62,857 bases of DNA from Syntrophaceae bacterium UBA2251 (GTDB taxonomy: Bacteria; Desulfobacterota; Syntrophia; Syntrophales; UBA2251), in the NCBI GenBank assembly GCA_002347815.1, contig DDXV01000012.1:1-62857 (forward strand). The letters are read 5' to 3'. Below are positions 25,504-34,346 of this stretch, piece after piece (positions within the stretch are counted from its first letter, which is position 1; every line of letters begins with the position of its first letter). The notes under the pieces were generated by a model. The model worked only from the letters and a program-made list of their open reading frames with translations, made no database searches and was not told where the DNA came from. Both the position numbers and the translations under genes were made by a program.

Positions 25504-26472
25504 ATGGACAAACAGCGGGTACCCGAGCAGGTTGAAGACATCCTGATTATCGGCGGCGGACCGGCGGGATACACGGCGGGGCTCTACGCCGCCCGGGCCA
25601 GGATGAAGACCCTGATGATCGAGGGGGAATCCACCGTCAGCCAGATCACGGTGACGGATCTGATCGAGAACTATCCCGGCCTCCCGGAGGGCGTCAACGG
25701 GTTCGACCTGCGGGAGCGTTTCCGCGCCCAGGCCGACGCCTTCGGGTTGAGACGGGTCGCCGGAGACGTGACCGCCATCGCGCCCGTCTCCTGGGGCGGG
25801 ACGGCCGGCTGGCGGGTGACGGCCGGCGGAACGACCTACGACACCCTCGCCGTGATCGTCGCGGCGGGGGCGAACTGGCGGCGCCTGGGTGTCCCGGGGG
25901 AGGCGGAATTCATCGGCCGGGGCGTCTCGTACTGCGCGACCTGCGACGGCCCCTTCTACCGCAATCGTGACGTGGTGGTGGTCGGCGGCGGGAACACGGC
26001 GGTTCAGGAGGCGCTCTATCTGACCCGCTTCGCGCGCCAGGTGACCCTCGTCCACCGGCGGGAGCGCCTGCGGGCGGCGGGCGTCCTGCCCGAGCGCGCC
26101 TTTGCCCATCCGAAGATCGCCTTTGCATGGAACAGCGTCGTCCAGGCGGTCGAGGGGAAGGATTTCGTGGAGGGGATCCGTATCCAGAACGTCCGGAACC
26201 CCGCCGAGGTCCGCGTCATTCCGGCGGAAGGGGTCTTCGTCTTCATCGGGCTGACGCCGAATACGGACCTCCTGGCCGGCATCGCGGACCGCGATCCGAA
26301 CGGGTATGTCCGGGTCGATCCGGACATGCGGACCTCCGCCCCGGGGATCTTCGCCTGCGGCGATTGCATTCAAAAATTGCTCCGGCAGGTGATCACGGCC
26401 TGCGGCGACGGCGCCACGGCCGCCTACGCCGCCCAGTTGTACATCGAGGATCTCAAGGGAGAGGCCTATTGA
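25504..26472 (+). CDS. Thioredoxin reductase-like flavoprotein
   Basis: A 322-residue FAD/NADPH disulfide reductase. FAD-binding motif IIGGGPAGYTAGLY is near the N-terminus, the redox pair is CATC near residue 140, and the NADPH domain has VVVGGGNTAVQEALYLT; GIFACGDCI closes the second FAD contact. Size and order match TrxB. No thioredoxin gene is adjacent. Its stop overlaps a possible TTG start of lgt. AAGGAGCG precedes the ATG. It could supply reducing power to the CoA-disulfide reductase-like protein two genes downstream, which is inference. Confidence 0.85.
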   Translation: MDKQRVPEQVEDILIIGGGPAGYTAGLYAARARMKTLMIEGESTVSQITVTDLIENYPGLPEGVNGFDLRERFRAQADAFGLRRVAGDVTAIAPVSWGGTAGWRVTAGGTTYDTLAVIVAAGANWRRLGVPGEAEFIGRGVSYCATCDGPFYRNRDVVVVGGGNTAVQEALYLTRFARQVTLVHRRERLRAAGVLPERAFAHPKIAFAWNSVVQAVEGKDFVEGIRIQNVRNPAEVRVIPAEGVFVFIGLTPNTDLLAGIADRDPNGYVRVDPDMRTSAPGIFACGDCIQKLLRQVITACGDGATAAYAAQLYIEDLKGEAY

Positions 26473-26474
26473 GC

Positions 26475-27314
26475 ATGGCGAATCTCCTCGAATCCTGGCG
26501 GTACCTCCCTTTCCATCTCAGTCCGAACCTCCTGGAGATCGGCAGCTTTCAGCTGAGGTACTACAGCCTGATGTACCTGGTCGCCTTCGGCGTGACGTAC
26601 CTCCTGGTCCGTCGCCGGATCGGCCGGGAGGGGTATCCGTACCGCATCGAGCAGGTGCAGGACTACTTCGTCTGGGCGATCTTCGGTCTCATCCTGGGGG
26701 CGCGCCTGGGGTATGTCCTGTTCTACAATTTCAGCTACTACCTCGGGCGCCCCCTGGAAATTTTCCTGCCGTTCGAATTCACGAACGGCATCCGCTTCGT
26801 CGGGATCAGCGGGATGTCGTATCACGGCGGGACGATCGGCGTGATCGTCGCGACGGCGCTCTTCTGCCGGACGCAGGGCGCGGATTTCTGGAACTGGGCG
26901 GACCTGTTCGCCCCGGCGATCCCGCTGGGCTATACCTTCGGCCGCATCGGCAATTTCATCAACGGGGAACTCTACGGCCGGGCGACCGACGTCCCCTGGG
27001 GCATGATCTTCCCCCTCGACGCCGACCATCTCGTCCGCCATCCCTCGCAGCTCTACGAGGCCCTGGGCGAGGGGGTTCTCCTGTTCCTCCTCCTGTGGGC
27101 GATCCGCCGGAGGAGCCCGTTCGACGGGTTCCTCTTCGGTCTGTACGTGATCGGCTACGGGACGGCACGCTTCGTGATCGAATATTTCCGGGAGCCGGAC
27201 GCGCAACTCGGCCTGTTCCTGGGACTGTTCAGCATGGGCCAGCTTCTGTGCCTGCTCATGATCGCCGCGGGGGGCCTGATCCTGGCCGTCCGGAAGCCGC
27301 GGGCGGCGACCTAG
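26475..27314 (+). CDS. lgt: Prolipoprotein diacylglyceryl transferase
   Basis: A 279-residue inner-membrane enzyme, about seven helices, that adds diacylglycerol to the lipobox Cys of lipoproteins. The signature GRIGNFINGELYGRATDVPWGM and SGMSYHGGTIG are both present. I use ATG 26475; a TTG at 26469, overlapping the previous stop, is nearer to the GGGAGAGG ribosome site and would add two residues. The SHOCT lipoprotein at 502 would be a substrate. Confidence 0.94.
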   Translation: MANLLESWRYLPFHLSPNLLEIGSFQLRYYSLMYLVAFGVTYLLVRRRIGREGYPYRIEQVQDYFVWAIFGLILGARLGYVLFYNFSYYLGRPLEIFLPFEFTNGIRFVGISGMSYHGGTIGVIVATALFCRTQGADFWNWADLFAPAIPLGYTFGRIGNFINGELYGRATDVPWGMIFPLDADHLVRHPSQLYEALGEGVLLFLLLWAIRRRSPFDGFLFGLYVIGYGTARFVIEYFREPDAQLGLFLGLFSMGQLLCLLMIAAGGLILAVRKPRAAT

Positions 27315-27387
27315 ATCGCCGGGCCGGGCGGACCGGCGGGACCGTCCGCCGGACCGTTAAATTCCACAAACCCGACGGAGGTGCAAG

Positions 27388-28719
27388 ATGGGGAAACGGG
27401 TCGTCATTGTCGGCGGGGGCGCGGCCGGTCCATCCGTGGCCGCGGAGGCCAAACGGAACGATCCCTCCCTGGAGATCACGATGATCGAACAGGGGGCGTT
27501 CGTGTCCTATGCCGCCTGACCGATGCCCTATTACATCGGCGATGTAATCAGGGACGAGAGAACGCTGGTCGCCCGCACGCCCGAGAAATTCCGGGAAGCG
27601 GGCATCGAGGTGCGCCTGGAGTCGACGGTGGCGGCGGTCGATGCCGCCCAGGGCCGCGCGCGGCTGACCACCGGTGAACTGCTGCCTTACGACGTGCTGG
27701 TCCTGGCGACCGGCGCCGAGTCCCGGCTTCCGGCGGGGCCGGGATTCGACCTGCCGGGGGTGTTCCTGCTGAAGAACCTGGCGGACGCCATCCGGATCAA
27801 GGCGCATCTGAACCGGAGCGCCTGCCGCAAGGCCGTGGTCATCGGCGCGGGGTTCATCGGCATGGAGATGTGCGAGGCCCTCCGCGACCGCGGGATGGAG
27901 ACGACGGTCGTCCATCGCGGCGACCTGCCGGTCGCGCGCTGGGACGCCGAATTCGCCCGGGAGATCGTCGCCGCCCTGGAGCGGAACGGCGTGGCCTTTC
28001 TCGCGGATACGGAGCTGCACGGGATCGAGGCGGGAACGTCCTGTCCGCTGACGGTGATGACGAGCCGGGGACCGATCGAGGCGGACCTGGTCCTCGTGGC
28101 CGTGGGCATCGCCCCGAACGTGACCCTGGCCCGGGGCATGGGGCTCCGGATCGGCGCGACGGGCGCGATCGGCGTCGACGCGCAACAGCGGACATCGGCC
28201 CCGAACGTTTACGCCGTCGGCGACTGCTGCGAGGTGTACCACCGGGTAAGCGGCCGATGGGCCTATCTGCCCCTGGGCGACACGGCCAACAAGCAGGGCC
28301 GTCTGGCGGGACGGACCATCGGCGGCCGCCCCGCCGCGCACCCGGGCGTCGTCGGGGCCCAGTCCTTCAAGATCTTCGAGCTCGAAACGGCGGCGACGGG
28401 CCTGAACGAGGCGGAGGCGCGGCAGGCGGGGTTCGATCCCGTCGGCGACGTCTTCTGGGGCAACGCGATCGCCGGTCCCTTCGGAAAACGGAAGCTCGGC
28501 CTGAAACTCGTGGCGGACCGGGCATCCGGCAAACTTCTGGGCGCACAGGCCATCGGGGAGACGGGGGCGGTCGGCCGCATCAACACCCTCTCGGCGGCGC
28601 TGTGGTCCGGACTGACCCTGGACGAGATCGGCTATCTCGATCTCGCGTACGCCCCGCCCTTCGGCGGGGCCTGGGACGTGATCCATCACGCCGCCCAGAG
28701 ATTGCAGAGGAAACGGTAA
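27388..28719 (+). CDS. CoA-disulfide reductase-like flavoprotein with in-frame UGA, candidate selenoprotein
   Basis: Reading through the TGA at 27517-27519 gives a 443-residue FAD/NAD-dependent disulfide reductase. The N-terminus has VVIVGGGAAGPSVAAEAKR, the NAD domain AVVIGAGFIGMEMCEAL, and the FAD contact NVYAVGDCCEV. In CoA-disulfide reductases and NADH oxidases one Cys near residue 43-44 is the redox centre, in an S-[FY]-A-x-C-G-[LM]-P-Y-Y-I-G context. Here it is codon 44, UGA, in VSYAA-U-PMPYYIGD, exactly the active-site position, with Pro in place of the usual Gly. A hairpin follows. GACGGAGGTGCAAG precedes the ATG. The alternative is a pseudogene, but the rest is undamaged. terC follows after 3 nt. 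Confidence 0.8.
27517..27553 (+). promoter_or_regulatory. UGA codon and bacterial SECIS-like hairpin in the reductase gene
   Basis: After TGA (27517-27519) the mRNA can form outer pairs CCCT (27526-27529) with AGGG (27550-27553) and a perfect 7-bp stem TTACATC (27531-27537) with GATGTAA (27541-27547), closed by loop GGC at 27538-27540. The loop begins with G and starts 19 nt after the UGA. The inner stem is AT-rich in a GC-rich gene, which makes chance pairing less likely. An alternative stem, CCGATG with CATCGG, uses overlapping bases. Confidence 0.7.
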
Positions 28720-28722
28720 GAA

Positions 28723-29685
28723 ATGTCGGAACAGATGGTGTATTGGGGAATTTTCATTGCCTTCGTACTCGTCATGCTCGTCCTGGATCTGGGCGTCTTC
28801 AACCGCAAGGCCCATGTGATCAAGGTTCGGGAAGCCCTGCTGTGGACGGCGTTCTGGATCAGCCTCGCTATGCTGTTCTGCCTGGGGGTCTATTGGGTCA
28901 AGGGGTCGGAGAAGGCCCTGGCCTTCCTCGCCGGCTACCTCATCGAGGAATCCCTGAGCGTCGACAACCTCTTCGTCTTTCTCATGATCTTTTCGTACTT
29001 CGGGATCCCGCCGCAGTACGAGCACAAGGCCCTGTTCTGGGGGATCATCGGGGCGCTCGTGATGCGGGCGGTGTTCATCGCGGCCGGCGTGGCCCTGATC
29101 GAGCAGTTCCACTGGATCATCTATGTCTTCGGCGCCTTCCTCATCTTCACCGCCGTCAAGATGGCGCGGAGCGGGGAAGGGGACGTCCACCCGGACCGGA
29201 ACGTCGCCCTCAAGCTCCTGCGCAAGGTCATGCCGGTGACGAACGATTATGCCGGGGGGAAGTTTTTCGTGCGGGAGGCGGGCCGGTGGGTGGCGACGCC
29301 GCTCTTTGCCGTGGTCCTCGTCCTGGAGACGACGGACGTGATCTTCGCCGTGGATTCCATCCCGGCGGTCCTGGCGATCACCACCGATCCCTTCATCGTC
29401 TATACCTCCAACGTGTTCGCCATCATGGGGCTGAGGTCGATCTTCTTCGCCCTGGCGGGGATGATGCGCCTGTTCTACTATCTGCGCTACGGCCTGGTGG
29501 TGGTCCTGTCCTTCGTCGGGATGAAGATGATCCTGACGGAGTGGGTCAAGATCCCGGTGGGACTCTCCCTGGGCGTCATCGCGGCGGTGCTGGCGGTGTC
29601 GATCGTCGCCTCGCTGGCCCTGCCGCACCCCGTCCGGATGGTGATCGACGACGAGGCCGGGGAGAAGGAGGATCCGGCCGGGTGA
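28723..29685 (+). CDS. TerC/Alx-family membrane protein
   Basis: A 320-residue integral membrane protein with about nine helices and both family motifs: ESLSVDNLFVFLMIF and ETTDVIFAVDSIPAVLAI, each with conserved Asp residues. TerC-type proteins are linked to metal efflux (manganese, and charging of exported metalloenzymes) and to tellurium resistance. It begins 3 nt after the reductase stop, so it is cotranscribed with it. The ion is unknown. Confidence 0.9.
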   Translation: MSEQMVYWGIFIAFVLVMLVLDLGVFNRKAHVIKVREALLWTAFWISLAMLFCLGVYWVKGSEKALAFLAGYLIEESLSVDNLFVFLMIFSYFGIPPQYEHKALFWGIIGALVMRAVFIAAGVALIEQFHWIIYVFGAFLIFTAVKMARSGEGDVHPDRNVALKLLRKVMPVTNDYAGGKFFVREAGRWVATPLFAVVLVLETTDVIFAVDSIPAVLAITTDPFIVYTSNVFAIMGLRSIFFALAGMMRLFYYLRYGLVVVLSFVGMKMILTEWVKIPVGLSLGVIAAVLAVSIVASLALPHPVRMVIDDEAGEKEDPAG

Positions 29686-29735
29686 GGCCCGGCGGGTGTC
29701 CGGGTTGGGGAAGCCCGGCGTTGTAGAGGCTGATC

Positions 29736-30455
29736 ATGCCGTCACCATCCTCGATGCCGTCCGACTGCGAACGCCGGGACGTCAAGCCGGTTCCGGCCGA
29801 ATCACGGCAGGCCCTCCTGGTGACCGTGCCGGGCTGGAACGCCGTTGCCGCCGCCCTCGAGCGGTATGAGCGGACGGCGGCGGGGACGCCGTGGCTGGCC
29901 GTCGGGGGGCGGATCCCCGCCGTCCTGGGGCGCAACGGCCTCGCCTGGGGGCGGGGCTTGGCGCCGCCGCCGCCGGACGGTCCGGTCAAAAAAGAGGGGG
30001 ACGGCCGGTCTCCCGCGGGCGTGTTCAGGATTCGCGTCGCCTTCGGCTACGCCCCGGCGGCGGATGTCTCCGGGATCCGCCTTCCCTACCGTCAGGCCAC
30101 GGCCGGCCTGAAATGCGTGGACGACCCCGCATCGCCCCGCTACAACCGCCTCGTCGATACCGCCGTGGAGGCCCCGGCCTGGAGCCGCCACGAGGAGATG
30201 CTGAGGAAAGACGATCTTTACCGCCTGGGGGCCGTGATCGGCCACAACGACGATCCGGCCGTGCCCGGCGGCGGCTCCTGCGTCTTCCTCCACGCCTGGG
30301 GCGGACCGGACCAGGCAACGGCGGGGTGCACCGCCGTGGCGCTGCCGCGGCTCGAGGACATTCTCCGCTGGCTCGACCCGGCCCTGTTTCCGGTCCTGGT
30401 GCAGCTGGTGGCGGAGGACCGGGAGCGGCTGCGCACGGCCTGGGACCTTCCGTAA
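29736..30455 (+). CDS. L,D-transpeptidase (YkuD-type) family protein
   Basis: A 239-residue protein with a YkuD catalytic signature near the C-terminus: the H of VFLHAWGG and, about ten residues on, TAGCTAVAL with the catalytic Cys. The GVIGHNDDPA-like segment precedes them. L,D-transpeptidases crosslink peptidoglycan or attach lipoproteins to it. No clear signal peptide is visible, unusual for a periplasmic enzyme, so the true start may differ from ATG 29736 (weak AGAGG site). Confidence 0.8.
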   Translation: MPSPSSMPSDCERRDVKPVPAESRQALLVTVPGWNAVAAALERYERTAAGTPWLAVGGRIPAVLGRNGLAWGRGLAPPPPDGPVKKEGDGRSPAGVFRIRVAFGYAPAADVSGIRLPYRQATAGLKCVDDPASPRYNRLVDTAVEAPAWSRHEEMLRKDDLYRLGAVIGHNDDPAVPGGGSCVFLHAWGGPDQATAGCTAVALPRLEDILRWLDPALFPVLVQLVAEDRERLRTAWDLP

Positions 30456-30459
30456 CCGG

Positions 30460-31341
30460 ATGAAAGAGAAAGAGCCTCTCCGCGCAAAGCGTCGGGTTGC
30501 CCTGCCCGCCGGCGCGGGCGGGGCCGGGACGGGCCGTTGTTCGCAGGGTGCGTCGATTCCCCCGGGGGTTCATGATTTGCATGCATTATCGTCCGCACGC
30601 GTGACCGCGTGGGCCAAGCTGAACCAGACGAAATACCGCCGGCGGGAGGGACTGTGCCTCGCCGAGGGGGAGAAGGTCGTCCGGGAACTCCTGCGGAGCC
30701 CCTGGGCGGTCCAGGCCGTGCTGGTGGCGGAGGACGCCGCGGCGCGCCACCAGGCCCTGGTCGCGTCCCTGCCGTCGGGGGTGGTCCATGCGGTTCCGGC
30801 ACGGTCCTGGAAGCAGATCAGCCAGGACCCCGCCCCGGAGGGCATCATGGCCGTGGCGGCCCTGCCGCCGCCCCTTTCCGCGGTTGCCTGGGAAACGGGA
30901 CCCGGGCCGCTGCTCCTGATCGACCGGGTCAACAATCCCAACAATCTCGGCGCGCTCCTGCGGACGGCCCACTGGTTCGGATTCCGGACGGTGCTCGTCG
31001 GCGCCGGGTCGGCGGACTGGACCCACCCGAAGGTCATCCGGACGTCCATGGGCAGCCTCTTTCACCTGCACGTGACAGCCGATCTCGATCTTTCGGCGGT
31101 GCTGCCGGCACTCCGGGGGCGTTTCCGCCTCATCGGCAGTGATGTCCGCCGGGGCGTCCCGCCCCATCCCTGCCCGCCGCAAACGGCCCTGCTGCTGGGC
31201 AACGAGACCCACGGCCTGCCGCCGGCGCTGCTCGACCTGACGGACGAACGCTGGTGCATCCCCGGCGCCGGCGCCGCCGAATCGCTGAGCCTGCCCCAGG
31301 CCGCGGCGATCATGATGTACGAATTCAGGAGGGGGGAATAG
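30460..31341 (+). CDS. TrmH/SpoU-family RNA 2'-O-methyltransferase
   Basis: A 293-residue SPOUT methyltransferase. Motif 1 is DRVNNPNNLGALLRTA, motif 2 LLLGNETHGLP and motif 3 SLSLPQAAAIMMYE, forming the SAM-binding knot; an N-terminal substrate-binding domain (RRREGLCLAEGEKVV) precedes them. It methylates rRNA or tRNA riboses; the site is not deducible. The first 40 residues are atypical; a TTG at 30577, with GGGGG upstream, would give a normal start. The SMR gene starts 2 nt after the stop. Confidence 0.88.
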   Translation: MKEKEPLRAKRRVALPAGAGGAGTGRCSQGASIPPGVHDLHALSSARVTAWAKLNQTKYRRREGLCLAEGEKVVRELLRSPWAVQAVLVAEDAAARHQALVASLPSGVVHAVPARSWKQISQDPAPEGIMAVAALPPPLSAVAWETGPGPLLLIDRVNNPNNLGALLRTAHWFGFRTVLVGAGSADWTHPKVIRTSMGSLFHLHVTADLDLSAVLPALRGRFRLIGSDVRRGVPPHPCPPQTALLLGNETHGLPPALLDLTDERWCIPGAGAAESLSLPQAAAIMMYEFRRGE

Positions 31342-31343
31342 CC

Positions 31344-31673
31344 ATGCAGTGGGTTTTTCTGTCCGTCGCGATTCTCGCGGAGGTGGTGGGGACATCGGCG
31401 CTCAAGGTCTCCGACGGATTCACCCGTCTCGTTCCATCGCTGGTCGTCGTTCTGGGGTATGGAATTTCTTTCTTCTTCCTTTCCCTGACGCTGCGGACCC
31501 TGCCGGTCGGCGTGGCCTATGCGGTGTGGTCCGGGGCCGGGATGGCCCTCATCGCCCTGATCGGCTGGCTTTTCCTGGGGCAGTCTCTGGATGCGCCCGC
31601 CATCGTCGGTTTGTTCCTGATCGGCGCCGGCGTGGCGGTGCTGAATCTCTATTCCCGGTCCGTCGTGAATTGA
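31344..31673 (+). CDS. Small multidrug resistance (EmrE-like) transporter
   Basis: A 109-residue protein with four hydrophobic helices. The essential membrane Glu is in AILAEVVGTSALK (near residue 14), and helix 3 is VAYAVWSGAGMAL, typical of SMR proteins. It works as a dimer exchanging lipophilic cations, or guanidinium in some subfamilies, for protons. It is tightly linked to the methyltransferase gene by spacing alone. Confidence 0.92.
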   Translation: MQWVFLSVAILAEVVGTSALKVSDGFTRLVPSLVVVLGYGISFFFLSLTLRTLPVGVAYAVWSGAGMALIALIGWLFLGQSLDAPAIVGLFLIGAGVAVLNLYSRSVVN

Positions 31674-31757
31674 ACGGGCCTCGGGTCGGATCGCGTTCCG
31701 GTCGACCGGGCGGCCGGCCGGGAAACGTTCCAAAAACGGATGTGGAAGGGGGCGGCC

Positions 31758-32081
31758 ATGACGGCGGCAATCCAGGTGGTCACGACCATCGACACGGAAG
31801 AGGGGGCGACGCGCCTGGCCCGGATGCTCGTGGAGCGGCGACTGGCCGCCTGCGTGCAGGTCGCCGGCCCGGTGGCGAGCGTTTACCGCTGGCAGGAGCG
31901 GATCGAGGAGGCCCGGGAGTGGCAATGCCTGATCAAGACGCGGGCGGATCTCTTCGACACGGTCGCGGCGGCGATCCGGGCCCTGCATGCCTATGAACTT
32001 CCGGAAATCATCGCCGTTCCGATCGTCGCGGGCGACCCGGCGTATCTGGACTGGCTGAGGCGGGAAGCGATTCCCCCCTGA
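31758..32081 (+). CDS. cutA: Divalent-cation tolerance protein CutA
   Basis: A 107-residue trimeric PII-like protein. Family features are VVTTIDTEEGATRLARMLVE, LAACVQVAGPVASVYRWQ and IIAVPIVAG. CutA is associated with copper and other metal tolerance and signalling in bacteria; its mechanism is not settled. ATG 31758 is chosen because GGAAGGGGG lies just upstream; an earlier ATG at 31740 lacks a site. It follows SMR by about 85 nt. Confidence 0.92.
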   Translation: MTAAIQVVTTIDTEEGATRLARMLVERRLAACVQVAGPVASVYRWQERIEEAREWQCLIKTRADLFDTVAAAIRALHAYELPEIIAVPIVAGDPAYLDWLRREAIPP

Positions 32082-32170
32082 CGAGCCCGGGGGGGACGGT
32101 GCCGGGAGGCGCGGCCGCCGCGACACCGGTCGACCGCCCCGGTCCCCGAAGATCCCGAAAAGGAGGCGAC

Positions 32171-33154
32171 ATGCTGCTGGCGGGCGACATCGGCGGAACG
32201 AAGACCCATCTGGGCGTTTTTTCCCCTTACGGCGATCCGCGCGAACCGCTCCACGCGGCGACCCTGCCCAGCGGGCGGTGTCCCGATCCGGAGACGATGA
32301 TCCGGGAATTCCTGGAGGAGGCCCAGCTGCCCGTGACGGCGGTCTGTCTCGGCGTCGCGGGACCGGTGCGGGAGGGCGCCGCCAACATCACGAACCTCCC
32401 CTGGCAGTTGAACGTCGGTCGCCTCCGCGACGTTCTGGGGACGCCGTCCGTCAGGATCGTCAACGACGTCGAGGCGATGGCCTGGGCCATTCCCGCGCTG
32501 GGGCCGGCGGATCTGGAGGTGTTGAGCCCGGGGGAGCCGGCGGAACGGGGGACCCTGGCCCTGATTGCCCCGGGGACCGGACTGGGGGAGGCCTTTCTGA
32601 CCTGGAACGGCTTTGAGTACCGGGTCCACCCCTCCGAGGGAGGGCACGTGGATTTCGCGCCGGCGGGAGAACAGCAGGCGGCCCTGCTGACCGGGCTGCA
32701 GGCGCAGCTCGATCACGTCGGCTATGAAACGGTCTGCTCCGGGCAGGGGTTGCGCCGCCTCTACGAATTTCTCCGGGACGGTTGCAACGGCCGCGAGCCG
32801 GCCTGGCTGACCGAGGCCCTGTCGGAGGCGGACGATCCGAACCCGGTCATCGTTGCGGGGGCCCTGGAGCGGGGGAACGGCCTCTGCCGCCGGACGCTGG
32901 ACCTCTTCGCCGCCATCCTGGCGGCGGAGGCGGGCAACCTGGCCCTGAAGGTCATGGCCGATGGCGGCGTGTACCTCGGCGGAGGGATTCCCCGGCGCAT
33001 CCTGCCGGTTCTGAGGGCGCCGGCCTTCCTGGCGGCCTTTCGCCGGAAGGGCCGGATGGCCGGGACGGTGGCGCGGATCCCGGTAACCGTGATCGTCTAC
33101 GAGCGCGCCGCCCTGCTGGGCGCCGTGCTCTGCGGCCTGGCGTCCTTTCCGTAG
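32171..33154 (+). CDS. glk: Glucokinase
   Basis: A 327-residue ROK/bacterial-type glucokinase. The phosphate-1 motif is AGDIGGTKTHLGVF, the catalytic region contains GVAGPV, and ALIAPGTGLGEAFL forms the ATP phosphate-2 contact; SEGGHVDFAP includes the sugar-contact Glu/His. It phosphorylates glucose with ATP. ATG 32171 follows AAAAGGAGG. This and gap/tpiA suggest a full glycolytic route in the organism. Confidence 0.9.
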   Translation: MLLAGDIGGTKTHLGVFSPYGDPREPLHAATLPSGRCPDPETMIREFLEEAQLPVTAVCLGVAGPVREGAANITNLPWQLNVGRLRDVLGTPSVRIVNDVEAMAWAIPALGPADLEVLSPGEPAERGTLALIAPGTGLGEAFLTWNGFEYRVHPSEGGHVDFAPAGEQQAALLTGLQAQLDHVGYETVCSGQGLRRLYEFLRDGCNGREPAWLTEALSEADDPNPVIVAGALERGNGLCRRTLDLFAAILAAEAGNLALKVMADGGVYLGGGIPRRILPVLRAPAFLAAFRRKGRMAGTVARIPVTVIVYERAALLGAVLCGLASFP

Positions 33155-33161
33155 GCCGGGC

Positions 33162-33407
33162 TCAAAGGTTCGTTTCCTTGCGGACCTGCGTGCGGATTTT
33201 GTCGGTCAGGTCTTCGATGCACCAGAGCCGTTCCTGGAAGTCGGCGATGCGGATGGCCGATTCGAGGGGGTGCTGCGTCTCGGCTTCCATGAGCCTGTTG
33301 CGCAGCTGCAGCACGACCTCCTCGGCGAGCGCAAGCAGGAGATCCCGTTCCAGCCGTTCCATCTTTCCCGGGCTCCCCGGCACCTCTTTCACGGTCCTGC
33401 TTTTCAC
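33162..33407 (-). CDS. Small helical protein of unknown function
   Basis: An 81-residue, mostly alpha-helical protein with a charged N-terminus and an ALAEEVVLQLRNRLMEAE helix; the second half contains a single Cys. Start GTG at 33407 has AAGGG upstream; Met16 is an alternative. It lies between convergent glk and the kinase-like gene, and its stop is only 8 nt from that of glk. No family recognised. Confidence 0.5.
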   Translation of the reverse strand: MKSRTVKEVPGSPGKMERLERDLLLALAEEVVLQLRNRLMEAETQHPLESAIRIADFQERLWCIEDLTDKIRTQVRKETNL

Positions 33408-33467
33408 GGCATGCCCTTACGCCCCGGCCGCCGGAAGCCCAACGTCCGGCGGCGGCTGCATGAAACG

Positions 33468-34346
33468 TCACCGGGCGGCGGATTGCGGGGCGGCGCCCGT
33501 TTTCTTCGCGCCCGCGCCGCCGCCCGGTGACGCGCCGGCCTCGTCCTGGCCGAAGACGAAGGTCCGGGCCTCGAAGGCGTCGATGATGGCGGCCACGGCG
33601 CCCTCCACGCTGACATAGGCGGTGTTGACGACCAGATCGTAGTGCGCCGGGTCGGAGACGTCCGCCTTGAAGTTTTTCTTGATGAATTTCTTCCGGTCCG
33701 CATCCTTGTTCACGATGAACTTTTCCGCATCGCTCCGGGAAAGTTTGCCGCGCTCCATCAGGTACTGGACCCGCTTCTCCAGGGGCGCGATGATGCGCAG
33801 GCGGAAGGTCCGCTCCGGCTTGAGGATGAAGTTGGCGCCCCGGCCCATGAGGACGGCATTTCCGTGCTGACCGGTGGCGCCGATGACCATGGTCAGGTGG
33901 CGGAGGTATTCGTCGGGCCAGATGTGGCGACTGGCGAACATCGAGTTGACGATGCTCTCCATGAACGTGACGCCCTTCTCGTCCAGGGTTTCGATGACCT
34001 TCGTGCTCATCTTGGCGCTTTCCGCCACCTTCTGGATGATCTGGCCGCCGATCAGGTCCATCTTGAGCCGGGTGGCCACGATCCGGGCGATCTCGCTGCC
34101 GCCGCTGCCCGTCTCCCGGGAAAAGGTGATCGTCGGGCCGACCTTTTTCCGGGCCTCGGCCTGCCACTGGCTGATCTGATAGTCCACAAGCGCCCGGTCC
34201 AGATCCCGGGTATCCTTGATCTGGATGTCCCGCGTATAATCGGGGCAGTAGACGTTCAGCAGACCGTCGACGGGGACGCTGAACCGTTTTTGACAGGTTC
34301 CCCGCCAGGCACAGATCGCACAGAACCTTTTGTCGCTCGACGTCAT
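33468..34346 (-). CDS. Cytidylate-kinase-like protein with N-terminal Cys cluster
   Basis: A 292-residue P-loop-type protein of the cytidylate kinase-like (AAA_26) family: ITFSRETGSGGSEIARIVA carries the nucleotide site, followed by GRGANFIL and YDLVVNT. An N-terminal Cys-rich segment (FCAICAWRGTCQ and YCPDY) may bind a metal or cluster, and an Ala/Gly/Pro-rich tail ends it. ATG 34346 overlaps the atpG stop in ATGA, so it is translationally coupled to the ATP synthase operon. Substrate unknown. It is probably a nucleotide-dependent kinase or regulator, by inference. Confidence 0.75.
   Translation of the reverse strand: MTSSDKRFCAICAWRGTCQKRFSVPVDGLLNVYCPDYTRDIQIKDTRDLDRALVDYQISQWQAEARKKVGPTITFSRETGSGGSEIARIVATRLKMDLIGGQIIQKVAESAKMSTKVIETLDEKGVTFMESIVNSMFASRHIWPDEYLRHLTMVIGATGQHGNAVLMGRGANFILKPERTFRLRIIAPLEKRVQYLMERGKLSRSDAEKFIVNKDADRKKFIKKNFKADVSDPAHYDLVVNTAYVSVEGAVAAIIDAFEARTFVFGQDEAGASPGGGAGAKKTGAAPQSAAR

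Noticed and set aside
21668..27519. UGA as a general sense codon (code change)
   Set aside because: TGA serves as a normal stop in many overlaps in this window (for example ATGA at 13273 and 20190).
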